Assembly: GCA_028527945.1 (NCBI GenBank)
Contig: JAQQAK010000147.1
Coordinates: 1-22,073, forward strand
Reading direction: 5' to 3'
DNA: 22,073 bases
Source of the DNA: Spirochaetaceae bacterium
GTDB taxonomy: Bacteria > Spirochaetota > Spirochaetia > UBA9216
The notes below the pieces were generated by a model, which did no database searches, was not told the origin of the DNA, and worked only from the letters and a program-made list of their open reading frames with translations. This document shows positions 13,757-20,965 of this stretch, one piece after another. Each line of letters starts with the position of its first letter. Within the stretch, counting starts at the first letter, position 1. Made by a program: the position numbers and the translations under genes.

Positions 13757-15185
13757 GCTTACAAATCCTTCTGTTTATAAATATGAAGAAATTGTACGAG
13801 ATATTAGTCTTGAAATGGAAAACGGTAGTATTCTTGCCGGAGAAAAACTCCCATCACTGAGGCTTATGAGTCATCGCTATAACTGTTCAATTTCTGTTGT
13901 TGCACAGGCTTATGAGATCCTTGAGGCTACAGGCTTTGTTCACTCTGTTGAAAAGTCAGGATTTTTTGCTGTAAACAGGCCTGGTTCTCCGATTCCTTCA
14001 CCAGAAAAAGAGCATTTCTCTCTTATTTCAAAAGAGGCTGTTCCGCTTAGTGTTATCAGCAGAATTATAACAGCCAGTAATGAGCGCTCTATTGTTCCAC
14101 TTGGCGCAGGATTACCTGATAGCTCGTATCTTCCTCTTGCGTCTTTAAAAAGAGAAATAAACAGCTTGATGAAAGAAATGCCGGAAATCCTTGTTGATTA
14201 TACAGACGAACAAGGTGATTCTGGCCTTAGACAGGCTGTTTCAAGAATAATGCGTTTTAGAGGTGTTGAAGTTGAGCAGGATGATATTCTATTGACTAAT
14301 GGTTGTACTGAAGCCCTTAGTCTTGCAATACAAAGTTGCTCTTCTCCTGGTGATATAATTGTTCTCGAAAGTCCGGTTTTTCTGGGGCTTATACAACTTC
14401 TAAAAGAATTGAAAAGACGTGTCATCACTATTCCAACATCAGCAGAAACAGGGATGGATCTTGATGCGCTGGAACATGTGCTCAAAAAAGAAGACGTAAA
14501 GGCTGTAGTAATGACAGCTCTTTTTCAAAATCCTCTGGGTTTTGTTATGCCTGAAGAAAACAGAAAGCGGGCGGTCTTTCTTGTTGAAAAGTATGACACA
14601 ATTCTGATTGAAGATGATATCTATCATGATTGTTCTTTTAAACATTTACGAGATAACTGCCTTAAAAGTTATGATAAATCCGGGCGAGTTATTTATTGTT
14701 CGTCATTTTCAAAAACAATTTCTCCAGCAATAAGAGTTGGCTGGATATGCGGAGGAATACATCACCGCAGGTGCCGAAACCTTAAGATGGCTCAGACTTT
14801 AGGCGGTTGTGGACTATTCCAAAAAGCTTTGGCAAATTTTATATCAAGCTCCGGTTATGAAAGGCATATTTTAAAGCTACAGAAAGCAATGTCACGGCAG
14901 GCTATGGAAATGTCGGCTCTTTTAAGCAGGTTTTTACCTGAGAATACTGCAGTATCACAACCTCAAGGTGGTTATTATCTTTGGGTTCAGTTGGCAAATA
15001 ATATTGATACTCTTGAGCTTTTTGAAAAAGCTCTTGCTGCTGGAATCAGTATTGTTCCGGGGCCAGCCTTTTCTCCAGAAGAACGCTATCATAATTGTAT
15101 GCGTATAACGTTTGCTTCTCCTATAACTTCTGAAACTGAAAAAGGTATTGAGAGGTTGTCTTCTCTGATTTCTTGTGTAACGTAA
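13755..15185 (+). CDS. MocR-type regulator (GntR helix-turn-helix fused to aminotransferase)
   Basis: A 476-residue fusion. The GntR winged helix is at the N-terminus (EEIVRDISLEMENGSILAGEKLPSLRLMSHRYNCSISVVAQAYEILEATG, about 11-60). A fold-type I aminotransferase domain follows (about 110-470). PLP-site residues are visible: Asn259-Pro260 in LFQNPLG, the Asp pair in LIEDDIYHD (287-288) and Lys320 in YCSSFSKTISPAIRVGW. Such proteins use PLP or a PLP-amino-acid adduct as effector rather than acting as enzymes. It is divergent from an RhtB-type exporter, its likely target. No ribosome site precedes the ATG, which is six bases from the -10 box. It cannot be excluded that the second domain keeps transaminase activity. 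Confidence 0.92.
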   Translation: MLTNPSVYKYEEIVRDISLEMENGSILAGEKLPSLRLMSHRYNCSISVVAQAYEILEATGFVHSVEKSGFFAVNRPGSPIPSPEKEHFSLISKEAVPLSVISRIITASNERSIVPLGAGLPDSSYLPLASLKREINSLMKEMPEILVDYTDEQGDSGLRQAVSRIMRFRGVEVEQDDILLTNGCTEALSLAIQSCSSPGDIIVLESPVFLGLIQLLKELKRRVITIPTSAETGMDLDALEHVLKKEDVKAVVMTALFQNPLGFVMPEENRKRAVFLVEKYDTILIEDDIYHDCSFKHLRDNCLKSYDKSGRVIYCSSFSKTISPAIRVGWICGGIHHRRCRNLKMAQTLGGCGLFQKALANFISSSGYERHILKLQKAMSRQAMEMSALLSRFLPENTAVSQPQGGYYLWVQLANNIDTLELFEKALAAGISIVPGPAFSPEERYHNCMRITFASPITSETEKGIERLSSLISCVT

Positions 15186-15234
15186 CGGTGGTTACAGTAA
15201 CATGGGTTGCGATAATTAGGTGAGTGAATTATTT

Positions 15235-17343
15235 TTATAGTGGTTCTGGTTTAGCATAAAGATGCCCCTGAATAACTATCGGTAATGTTGTCTTGATCAT
15301 TTCTAACTGCATTTCAGTTTCTACACCTTCGGCTACAACATCGTAATTATAAATTTCTGCTATCTGACAAAATATTTTAAATAGTTCTAATGAACGCGGT
15401 TCTTCAATAATTTTATTAATAAAACTTTTGTCAATTTTCATCTCGTCAAAATCTATCATTGTCAGATAATTTAGAGAAGAATACCCTGTACCAAAATCAT
15501 CAATTGAAACACGGACTCCAATATTGTGAAGGTGATTTATTGTTTTTGTTACTTCTTCAAAATCAGAAATAAAAACATCTTCTGTAATTTCAATAGTAAG
15601 TTTATTAGGGGGGATGGAATGTTTCTGTAATTTGATGTTCAGAACTTCTTGAAAGCCTTTATCCATAAAAAACACCGGAGAAATGTTTATGGATACTGTT
15701 ATTTCATCGTTGTATTTTTCTTTTAGCCTGGGGTAATCAGAGAGGATCTTATCCATCATATAGTGAGAGAACTCTGTTACCAAGTTTTGACTTTCTATTG
15801 CCGGAATAAATATAGAAGGAGACACAGCTCCCAGAGCATTTGAATTCCACCTTGCAAGAGCTTCAACTCCAACAATCCGTCCGGATCTATAATCAACCTG
15901 TGCCTGATAATGAGGGTGTATTTCATTTTCTTCAATAGCTTTGCGGAGATACCTTCTCATGGAGAGTTCATTTTCCATAGCTTCCTTGAATTTTTTATCA
16001 TATTCATTTAAGCGTAGATTGTTTGTATCTTTAGCAATTTTCATGGCAATACTGGTTTTCTCGTAAAGTTCGCCAAAGCTTATACCATTTTTAGGATATT
16101 CTGATACTGCAAGATGCATATCAACAATTCTACCAAAACCATTCTTGCTAATATGCTCTTTTACAGATTTTCTTAAATCATAGACAAGCTCAACCATTTC
16201 ATCATGCTCAACACTCTCTATCCAAATTGTAAATTCATTGCTGCTTGTTCTTGATAAAAATAAACGCTCATCGTTAAGTTCTAAAAAATAGCTGCCAATG
16301 AATTGTAATAATCTGTCTCCCTGTTTAAAACCCAAGGTCGAATTTATTATTTTGAGTCCTAAAATATCTGTTTGAAGCATGTAAGCGGAAGTGCATCCCT
16401 GATTAATACTGTCTGAAACATGATGTTCTATTGCATGTCGATTGGGCAGCCCTGTTAAATCATCATGAAACGCCAAATAACTTATATATTTTTCTCGTTC
16501 CGCAAGGTGTTCTTTTGTATTTTGAAGCGACTCAACCATGTTGTTGTAACCATCGACCAGACGTCCAATCTCATCTTTGTGCTTATCTTTTTTTATTTTT
16601 ATGTACTCTTTAGACGCAATTTTTCCCATTCCATCAACAATAGCAACAATTGGAGTTGTCATAAATTTTACATATTTTAAGATAATTACAGAAACAATTG
16701 AAATTAAAGAAGCCATTGTTAGAAAGATTACAAAAAGAATTATGTTTGCGGCTCTATTTAAATCTACTTCATAGGTTGTCGCAACTACAATCCACTTCCA
16801 TGGTGAAAAATAATCGCTGTAGGAAATCTTTTTTGATACCTTGGTTGAATACGGGAGCCACCATGAATAATATGTGTATCCTCCGCCGTTTAAGCCGACA
16901 GTTATCTGATCTTGAAGTAAATCTCTGTTTTTCTGATCAACAAATATTGTTTCAAGAATATTTTCACCTTCAAGTGAAGGATGCATAATTTCGTTTCCGT
17001 GCGGGTCATAAATAATAAAGTATCCGTGTTTTCCCAGATCAATTTTACCATGCAGGTCTCTCAAATTTGTATCAGGATCTTTAATTCCCAACAATGTTTC
17101 TTTGATAATTTCCTGAGATCCTTGCTTTGTCATTATTCCTGATTCAACTTTTTCATATTCTGAATAAAGTAAATCTATGGCTTGTATAACAGCATTCTTT
17201 AGTATCTGTTCGCCTTTTTTATTCAATTCTTTTTTTGCAACAAAATAACCGCTCATCCCAATAATGAGGCTTGAAATGCTAAGCTGCAAAATAAAGAATA
17301 AAACGAGTTTGCTGGAAAAGGAAAAAATAGAACGATCCCTCAT
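15235..17343 (-). CDS. Cache-HAMP-GGDEF-EAL protein, probable c-di-GMP phosphodiesterase
   Basis: A 702-residue membrane sensor. There is a membrane helix at about 11-32, an outside Cache_2-type domain (HGYFIIYDPHGNEIMHP at 106-122 and PWKWIVVATT), a second helix (about 200-223) and a HAMP linker (about 225-280). A GGDEF domain follows (about 290-445) whose signature reads SSNEF (367-371), with other metal and GTP residues also lost, so it should not make c-di-GMP. The EAL domain (about 465-700) keeps EALARW (Glu494), SINIS, ITED, IDDFGTGYSSL (614-624), KIDKSF and AEGVET, so it should hydrolyse c-di-GMP, perhaps gated by the dead GGDEF and the outside ligand. No ribosome site; a promoter TTGTCA-17-TAAAAT (17380-17352) ends eight bases before the ATG. 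Confidence 0.92.
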   Translation of the reverse strand: MRDRSIFSFSSKLVLFFILQLSISSLIIGMSGYFVAKKELNKKGEQILKNAVIQAIDLLYSEYEKVESGIMTKQGSQEIIKETLLGIKDPDTNLRDLHGKIDLGKHGYFIIYDPHGNEIMHPSLEGENILETIFVDQKNRDLLQDQITVGLNGGGYTYYSWWLPYSTKVSKKISYSDYFSPWKWIVVATTYEVDLNRAANIILFVIFLTMASLISIVSVIILKYVKFMTTPIVAIVDGMGKIASKEYIKIKKDKHKDEIGRLVDGYNNMVESLQNTKEHLAEREKYISYLAFHDDLTGLPNRHAIEHHVSDSINQGCTSAYMLQTDILGLKIINSTLGFKQGDRLLQFIGSYFLELNDERLFLSRTSSNEFTIWIESVEHDEMVELVYDLRKSVKEHISKNGFGRIVDMHLAVSEYPKNGISFGELYEKTSIAMKIAKDTNNLRLNEYDKKFKEAMENELSMRRYLRKAIEENEIHPHYQAQVDYRSGRIVGVEALARWNSNALGAVSPSIFIPAIESQNLVTEFSHYMMDKILSDYPRLKEKYNDEITVSINISPVFFMDKGFQEVLNIKLQKHSIPPNKLTIEITEDVFISDFEEVTKTINHLHNIGVRVSIDDFGTGYSSLNYLTMIDFDEMKIDKSFINKIIEEPRSLELFKIFCQIAEIYNYDVVAEGVETEMQLEMIKTTLPIVIQGHLYAKPEPL

Positions 17344-17351
17344 ATATTACT

Positions 17352-17380
17352 ATTTTAATATATTTATTGATGTGTGACAA
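17352..17380 (-). promoter_or_regulatory. Promoter abutting the EAL gene start
   Basis: On the minus strand TTGTCA (17380-17375), 17 bases, then TAAAAT (17357-17352). Eight bases separate the -10 box from the ATG, predicting an essentially leaderless message. Confidence 0.6.
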
Positions 17381-17472
17381 AATAAATTAATACATTTTGA
17401 CATAAAAAAATATTAATTTGCACTTGGTGAAGATAAAAAGTTGTTGCTTGTTTCAGTTGTTAATCATTCGAT

Positions 17473-17512
17473 AAAGCCTTTTGTAAGACTTAATTAGTTT
17501 ACAAAAGGCTTT
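17473..17512 (-). terminator. Terminator after psuG
   Basis: AAAGCCTTTTGTAA (17473-17486) pairs perfectly over 14 bases with TTACAAAAGGCTTT (17499-17512), with a 12-base loop. It lies 36 bases past the psuG stop and before the EAL promoter. The T-run on the minus side is short. Confidence 0.75.
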
Positions 17513-17547
17513 TAAGTTTAATTTATAAATTTAATTATAATTTCAGA

Positions 17548-18468
17548 TTATTTCAGTTTTGAGAATTCTACTGCAATATCCGCACCTACTTTAGCATTGT
17601 TAAAAACAAGTTCTATGTTGGTTTCTAAAGAATCTCCGCCTGTAAGCTGTTTAACTCTATCAAGCAAAAACGGAGTAGTTTCTTTTCCTTTTATGCCTTT
17701 TTCCTCTGCTTCTGAAAGCGCCTGTGCGATTGCTTTATCAATAACAGATTTGTCCATTTCAAATTTTTCAGGGACAGGATTTCCTATTACCATTCCGCCG
17801 TTTAAGCCCAAGTCCCATTTTGTTTTAATTGATGCAGCAGCTTCTTTTGCTGTGTCATAACGAAAATCAGTATTAAATCCGCTATGCCTTGTGTAGAAGG
17901 CTGGAAGTTCATCAGTTCCAAATCCCGCAACAGGAACACCCATTGTCTCAAGGTATTCAAGGGTTAGTCCTATATCAAGGATAGATTTTGCGCCAGCACA
18001 TATTACAGCTACATTAGTTTTGGAGAGTTCCTGAAGGTCGGCGGAGATGTCAAAGGTTTTTTCTGCTCCACGGTGAACTCCTCCAATTCCTCCTGTCACA
18101 AATATTTTTATTCCTGCAAGATCTGCTGCAATCATAGTTGCTGCAACTGTGGTTGCGCCATTTAGGCCCTTTGCTATAATGTGTCCCAAATCCCGTCTGG
18201 ATGCTTTTTCTATATCTGTTGCTGTTCCAAGGTATTCAAGTTCTTTATCATCAAGTCCTATTTTAATTTTACCTTCAAGAATAGCAATTGTTGCCGGCAT
18301 AGCGCCCGCGTCACGTATAATTTGTTCAACATTTTTCGCGGTTTCCACATTCTTGGGATATGGCATTCCGTGAGAGATTATCGTAGATTCAAGCGCAACA
18401 ACCGGTGCGCCTTCTTTAAGAGCTTTCGCTACTTCTGGTTTGATATCAAGGTATTTGTCTATTTCCAT
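17548..18468 (-). CDS. psuG: Pseudouridine-5'-phosphate glycosidase
   Basis: A 306-residue enzyme when started at the ATG at 18468, matching the usual family length. It splits pseudouridine 5'-phosphate reversibly into uracil and ribose 5-phosphate in pseudouridine breakdown. Motifs: VALESTIISHGMPYPKN (Glu27, catalytic region), DIEKASRRDLG (Lys88, the Schiff-base lysine region), VTGGIGGVHRGAE and CAGAKSILDI, and LNGGMVIGNPVPE. The upstream Met 51 bases earlier would add a hydrophobic stretch unlike the family and lies beyond the promoter TTGAAG-17-TATAAT (18503-18475), so it is rejected. The -10 box ends six bases before the ATG and there is no ribosome site. A pseudouridine kinase is normally needed too; a PfkB kinase lies 1.1 kb away on the other strand. 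Confidence 0.93.
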   Translation of the reverse strand: MEIDKYLDIKPEVAKALKEGAPVVALESTIISHGMPYPKNVETAKNVEQIIRDAGAMPATIAILEGKIKIGLDDKELEYLGTATDIEKASRRDLGHIIAKGLNGATTVAATMIAADLAGIKIFVTGGIGGVHRGAEKTFDISADLQELSKTNVAVICAGAKSILDIGLTLEYLETMGVPVAGFGTDELPAFYTRHSGFNTDFRYDTAKEAAASIKTKWDLGLNGGMVIGNPVPEKFEMDKSVIDKAIAQALSEAEEKGIKGKETTPFLLDRVKQLTGGDSLETNIELVFNNAKVGADIAVEFSKLK

Positions 18469-18474
18469 TGCATG

Positions 18475-18503
18475 ATTATAATGCGTGAAAATAATTACTT
18501 CAA
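18475..18503 (-). promoter_or_regulatory. psuG promoter abutting the start codon
   Basis: On the minus strand TTGAAG (18503-18498), 17 bases, then a perfect TATAAT (18480-18475), with six bases to the ATG. It predicts a leaderless transcript and fixes the psuG start downstream of the longest open frame. Confidence 0.65.
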
Positions 18504-18553
18504 GAAAGCAGACAAGCATTGGCTGATTTTGATTTAAAGACTATAATCAATTA

Positions 18554-18582
18554 TTAGAGGCTCATAAGATTTTCATTATAAA
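18554..18582 (+). promoter_or_regulatory. Probable promoter of the YdjC-like/PfkB unit
   Basis: TTAGAG (18554-18559), 17 bases, then TATAAA (18577-18582). An AGAGGCTC repeat core (18556-18563) overlaps the -35. The predicted leader before the GTG at 18600 is about 11 bases. Confidence 0.4.
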
Positions 18583-18599
18583 ATAACTCGGATGGTTTA

Positions 18600-19622
18600 G
18601 TGGAAATAAAGATAAGGATTTTTACGATTATATTTATAATGTTGACTCTTGTTTCATGTTCAAGTCTGCAATTTGAATCCAAAAATTTATTAAGTAAAAG
18701 ATATTCTGAGGAAAAAAGAGTTATTTTTACTGCTGATGATTACGGTATTTCTGAGAATATAAATAGGGGAATTGAAGAGGGTATTCAGAATGGGCTTATA
18801 AACCATGTTGAAGCTATGGTTACCTTTGATAACGCTATTGATAATATAGTTATGCTTCAGCAGAGGTTTCCGGAAGTTGGAATTGGTTTGCATTTGAGCA
18901 TTACTTCTGGTTATCCCTTATCTTCTGATGGCGATATAAATACTCTGGTAAATGACGAAGGTGAGTTTTACTCAATAGACAGAATTATTACAAGGCTGAA
19001 TAAGGTAGATCTAAATCAGCTTGAAATGGAATTGCGGGCTCAAATTGAAAGTTTGGTTTCAAGAGATGTGAATGTTGTAAGTTTATCAAGTCAGCACAAT
19101 ATTCTAAGCATCTATACTCCATATTTTAATGTTGTTGAGAAATTATCAAGAGAATATAATCTTTCTATACGTAGTCCAATTGCAGCCAGTATGGCTTATG
19201 ATAATTTTTCTTACGCTAAAACAAAGCAACGGGGAATGGATTTGGCTGGTAAAGTTGTAAGAAATGATCCTTTTGGGGCTATTAGATACGCAAAATATTT
19301 TAAAGTAGATGAGATGATTAGAAATCAGAGTTTTCTTGACACTCAAGGCGTCTGTCATCCTGATTGCCTCATTGATGCAGTATGGGGAGATCCCACACCA
19401 GGAAATATGTTTAATATTCTAACAAATCTACCGGATGGGGTATCAGAAATAGTTTTCCATCTTGGAATTAACGAGAAGGAAGAAGAACCGGAACCAGGGA
19501 TTGATATGAGTTATTATCTTATGAGAGAATACGAATTGATGCTTGTTACCTCTCCAGAAATGAAACGTTGGCTTGAAGATTTGAATATTAAGGTTGTTGG
19601 TTATGAAGATATACGAGGATGA
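18600..19622 (+). CDS. YdjC/ChbG-like carbohydrate deacetylase, predicted lipoprotein
   Basis: A 340-residue protein. The N-terminus is a lipoprotein signal (hydrophobic helix ending LTLVSC, lipidated Cys20), so it is exported and membrane-tethered, unlike cytoplasmic ChbG. The YdjC fold shows FTADDYGISENINRGIEEGI (Asp46-Asp47), GIGLHLSIT (metal-binding His98) and the C-terminal EIVFHLGI. The second metal motif, usually D-S-H-x-H, reads SLSSQHN (His166 kept, Asp and the first His lost), so the metal site may be altered. YdjC enzymes remove acetyl groups from chito- and related oligosaccharides. The start is a GTG at 18600 with only a weak GGATGG upstream. It overlaps the sugar kinase gene by 20 bases, implying coupled expression. 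Confidence 0.82.
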   Translation: MEIKIRIFTIIFIMLTLVSCSSLQFESKNLLSKRYSEEKRVIFTADDYGISENINRGIEEGIQNGLINHVEAMVTFDNAIDNIVMLQQRFPEVGIGLHLSITSGYPLSSDGDINTLVNDEGEFYSIDRIITRLNKVDLNQLEMELRAQIESLVSRDVNVVSLSSQHNILSIYTPYFNVVEKLSREYNLSIRSPIAASMAYDNFSYAKTKQRGMDLAGKVVRNDPFGAIRYAKYFKVDEMIRNQSFLDTQGVCHPDCLIDAVWGDPTPGNMFNILTNLPDGVSEIVFHLGINEKEEEPEPGIDMSYYLMREYELMLVTSPEMKRWLEDLNIKVVGYEDIRG

Positions 19623-20517
19623 AAACTCTTTTCTTGCTGTAGGTTTGAGTCCTGCTATACAGAAAACATTATTTTTTGACAAGTTTACTGTTGGAAATGT
19701 TAATAGAACAACATCTTATCGTACAGATGCTTCCGGTAAATGTATTAATGTTGCAAGAGTCTTGGCTCAGGCTGGAGCCAATTCTGATTGTATTACAATT
19801 GCAGGAGAGGAAAATTATAATGAATTTAAAAAGTTATGTGATAGAGACTCACTTAATTTAAAGCTTGTTAAAACTGCCGGAAGGGTTCGCACATGTACAA
19901 CTCTTCTTGATAAATCAATAGATCAATATACTGAAATAGTTGCTGGCGAACCTGAAATAATTACAAGATCCGAGGAAGCTTTTTTTAAAGAAGAATATCT
20001 TTCAATGCTTGAGAATGGATATAAGGCTGTTATTCTATCAGGCAGCAGGATAAAGGGATTTTCTGATGATATTGTCCCTTTCATTCTTAAAGAAGCAAAA
20101 CTTAAAGGTGCTCTTTTTGTTGCAGATTATCGCGGGAAGGATCTTCTTAATTCTTTTATTTCAGAAGATATTCATCCTGATTTGGTTAAAATAAATGAAG
20201 AAGAGCTTTACCAAACATTTGGCGAGGCTGAAAGTCTGGAACACTGTATTTCTGAAGTTTCTGTTAAATATAAAACATCTTTTGTTCTCTCAAGGGGGGC
20301 TGAGAGTACTATTGCCGCAAATGATGGGCAAGTTTTTGTTGTAAAAAATAATACTGTTCCAGTTGTTAACCCTATTGGGTGTGGAGACTCTATGACCGCC
20401 GGAATTGCACAGGGGCTCGCTGATGGTTTGTCTCTTAAAGAGGCTGTAGAGCGGGGGAGGGATTACGCTGCTTTGAATCTTCAGAATATTAAGCCTGGAT
20501 GGATTTTATCAGAATAA
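19603..20517 (+). CDS. PfkB-family sugar kinase (1-phosphofructokinase/tagatose-6-phosphate kinase type)
   Basis: A 304-residue cytoplasmic kinase from the ATG at 19603, which overlaps the preceding gene and is preferred to two TTG codons just before it. Family marks are GKCINVARVLAQAGA (45-59, substrate side), ILSGSRIKGF, VKINEEELYQTFG, and the ATP/anion-hole signature NPIGCGDSMTAGIA with catalytic Asp262. The 'GKCINVAR' and 'GDSMTAG' forms resemble FruK/LacC, which phosphorylate sugar phosphates, more than ribokinase or PsuK. The substrate is not known. Coupling to a YdjC-like lipoprotein suggests amino-sugar use; closeness to psuG allows a role in pseudouridine salvage, which is less likely on motif grounds. 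Confidence 0.88.
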   Translation: MKIYEDENSFLAVGLSPAIQKTLFFDKFTVGNVNRTTSYRTDASGKCINVARVLAQAGANSDCITIAGEENYNEFKKLCDRDSLNLKLVKTAGRVRTCTTLLDKSIDQYTEIVAGEPEIITRSEEAFFKEEYLSMLENGYKAVILSGSRIKGFSDDIVPFILKEAKLKGALFVADYRGKDLLNSFISEDIHPDLVKINEEELYQTFGEAESLEHCISEVSVKYKTSFVLSRGAESTIAANDGQVFVVKNNTVPVVNPIGCGDSMTAGIAQGLADGLSLKEAVERGRDYAALNLQNIKPGWILSE

Positions 20518-20518
20518 T

Positions 20519-20564
20519 AGAGGCTCTTTAAAACCCAACCAGGGTTTTGAAAGAGGCTCAATAG
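20519..20564. repeat. Dispersed palindromic repeat, fullest copy, possible terminator
   Basis: Starting two bases after the kinase stop codon, AGAGGCTCTTT-AAAACCC-AACCA-GGGTTTT-GAAAGAGGCTC folds into a long stem with one bulge and one mismatch. The AACCC to GGCTC part matches 13037-13064 in 27 of 28 bases, and AGAGGCTCAATAG (20552-20564) matches 5185-5197 exactly. It may stop or protect the kinase transcript. There is no long T-run directly after it. Confidence 0.75.
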
Positions 20565-20965
20565 TCTTTAACGATATCAGATCTTTTTTTTAAGTATAAA
20601 TATTCCGGAATACCTGCCATTTTTTCTTGATCAGAGAATTGCTCTCTTCACAGCAGCCCCCATGATTTTAACATCAGAAATGGCTGAAAAGGGAAGATGA
20701 GAGTGTTTCTAATTTTAAAAAAAACGTAAAAAAATGTAAAAAAAGTAATTGAATCTTGATTTGAAAAATTCTAATATAACCCGTATTTAGAAATCGATAC
20801 ATAGAAAAAAGCAATTATACTATTATTCCGAGAACGTAATTTGTGTCTTGCTATGTGCCAAAGATTATAAATAAAGTATAACCAGCTCAGGTCTTGCCCT
20901 ATCAAAGTCCTTAGCTGAAGACCACGAACCCAAAATAAAACCTATTTTGTAAAAAAGGAGACTGT
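20565..20965 (+). other. Long gene-free stretch: promoter and structured leader of the OmpA-like gene
   Basis: No gene is seen here. In order it holds the palindrome TATTCCGGAATA (20601-20612), a small AGAGA/TCTCT hairpin (about 20634-20648), three phased A-tracts (20717-20744), a promoter (20749-20777), then about 180 bases of presumed leader RNA. Near the end of the leader, CAGCT (20883-20887), GGTCTT (20890-20895), AGCTG (20913-20917) and AAGACC (20918-20923) can pair in interleaved order, an H-type pseudoknot. AAGGAG (20955-20960) is the ribosome site for the next gene. Confidence 0.55.
20717..20777 (+). promoter_or_regulatory. Strong promoter with phased A-tracts
   Basis: TTGAAT (20749-20754), a 17-base spacer and TAATAT (20772-20777). 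Directly upstream are A-runs at 20717-20724, 20728-20734 and 20738-20744, spaced about 10 bases apart, which should bend DNA and act as an UP element. An alternative -10, TATAAC, overlaps. Confidence 0.65.

Noticed and set aside
18469..18519. A 17-residue N-terminal extension of psuG
   Set aside because: It would place the start inside or upstream of a TTGAAG-17-TATAAT promoter and add a hydrophobic stretch foreign to the family; the 306-residue form matches the usual length.
19603..20517. Naming the PfkB kinase as pseudouridine kinase (psuK)
   Set aside because: The GKCINVAR and GDSMTAG motifs resemble the 1-phosphofructokinase/tagatose-6-phosphate kinase branch, and the gene is coupled to a YdjC-like gene rather than to psuG.
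20784..20965. Assignment of the OmpA leader to a known riboswitch class (c-di-GMP, SAM-II, preQ1)
   Set aside because: Only the pairing topology is suggestive; none of the conserved core sequences of those classes was seen.
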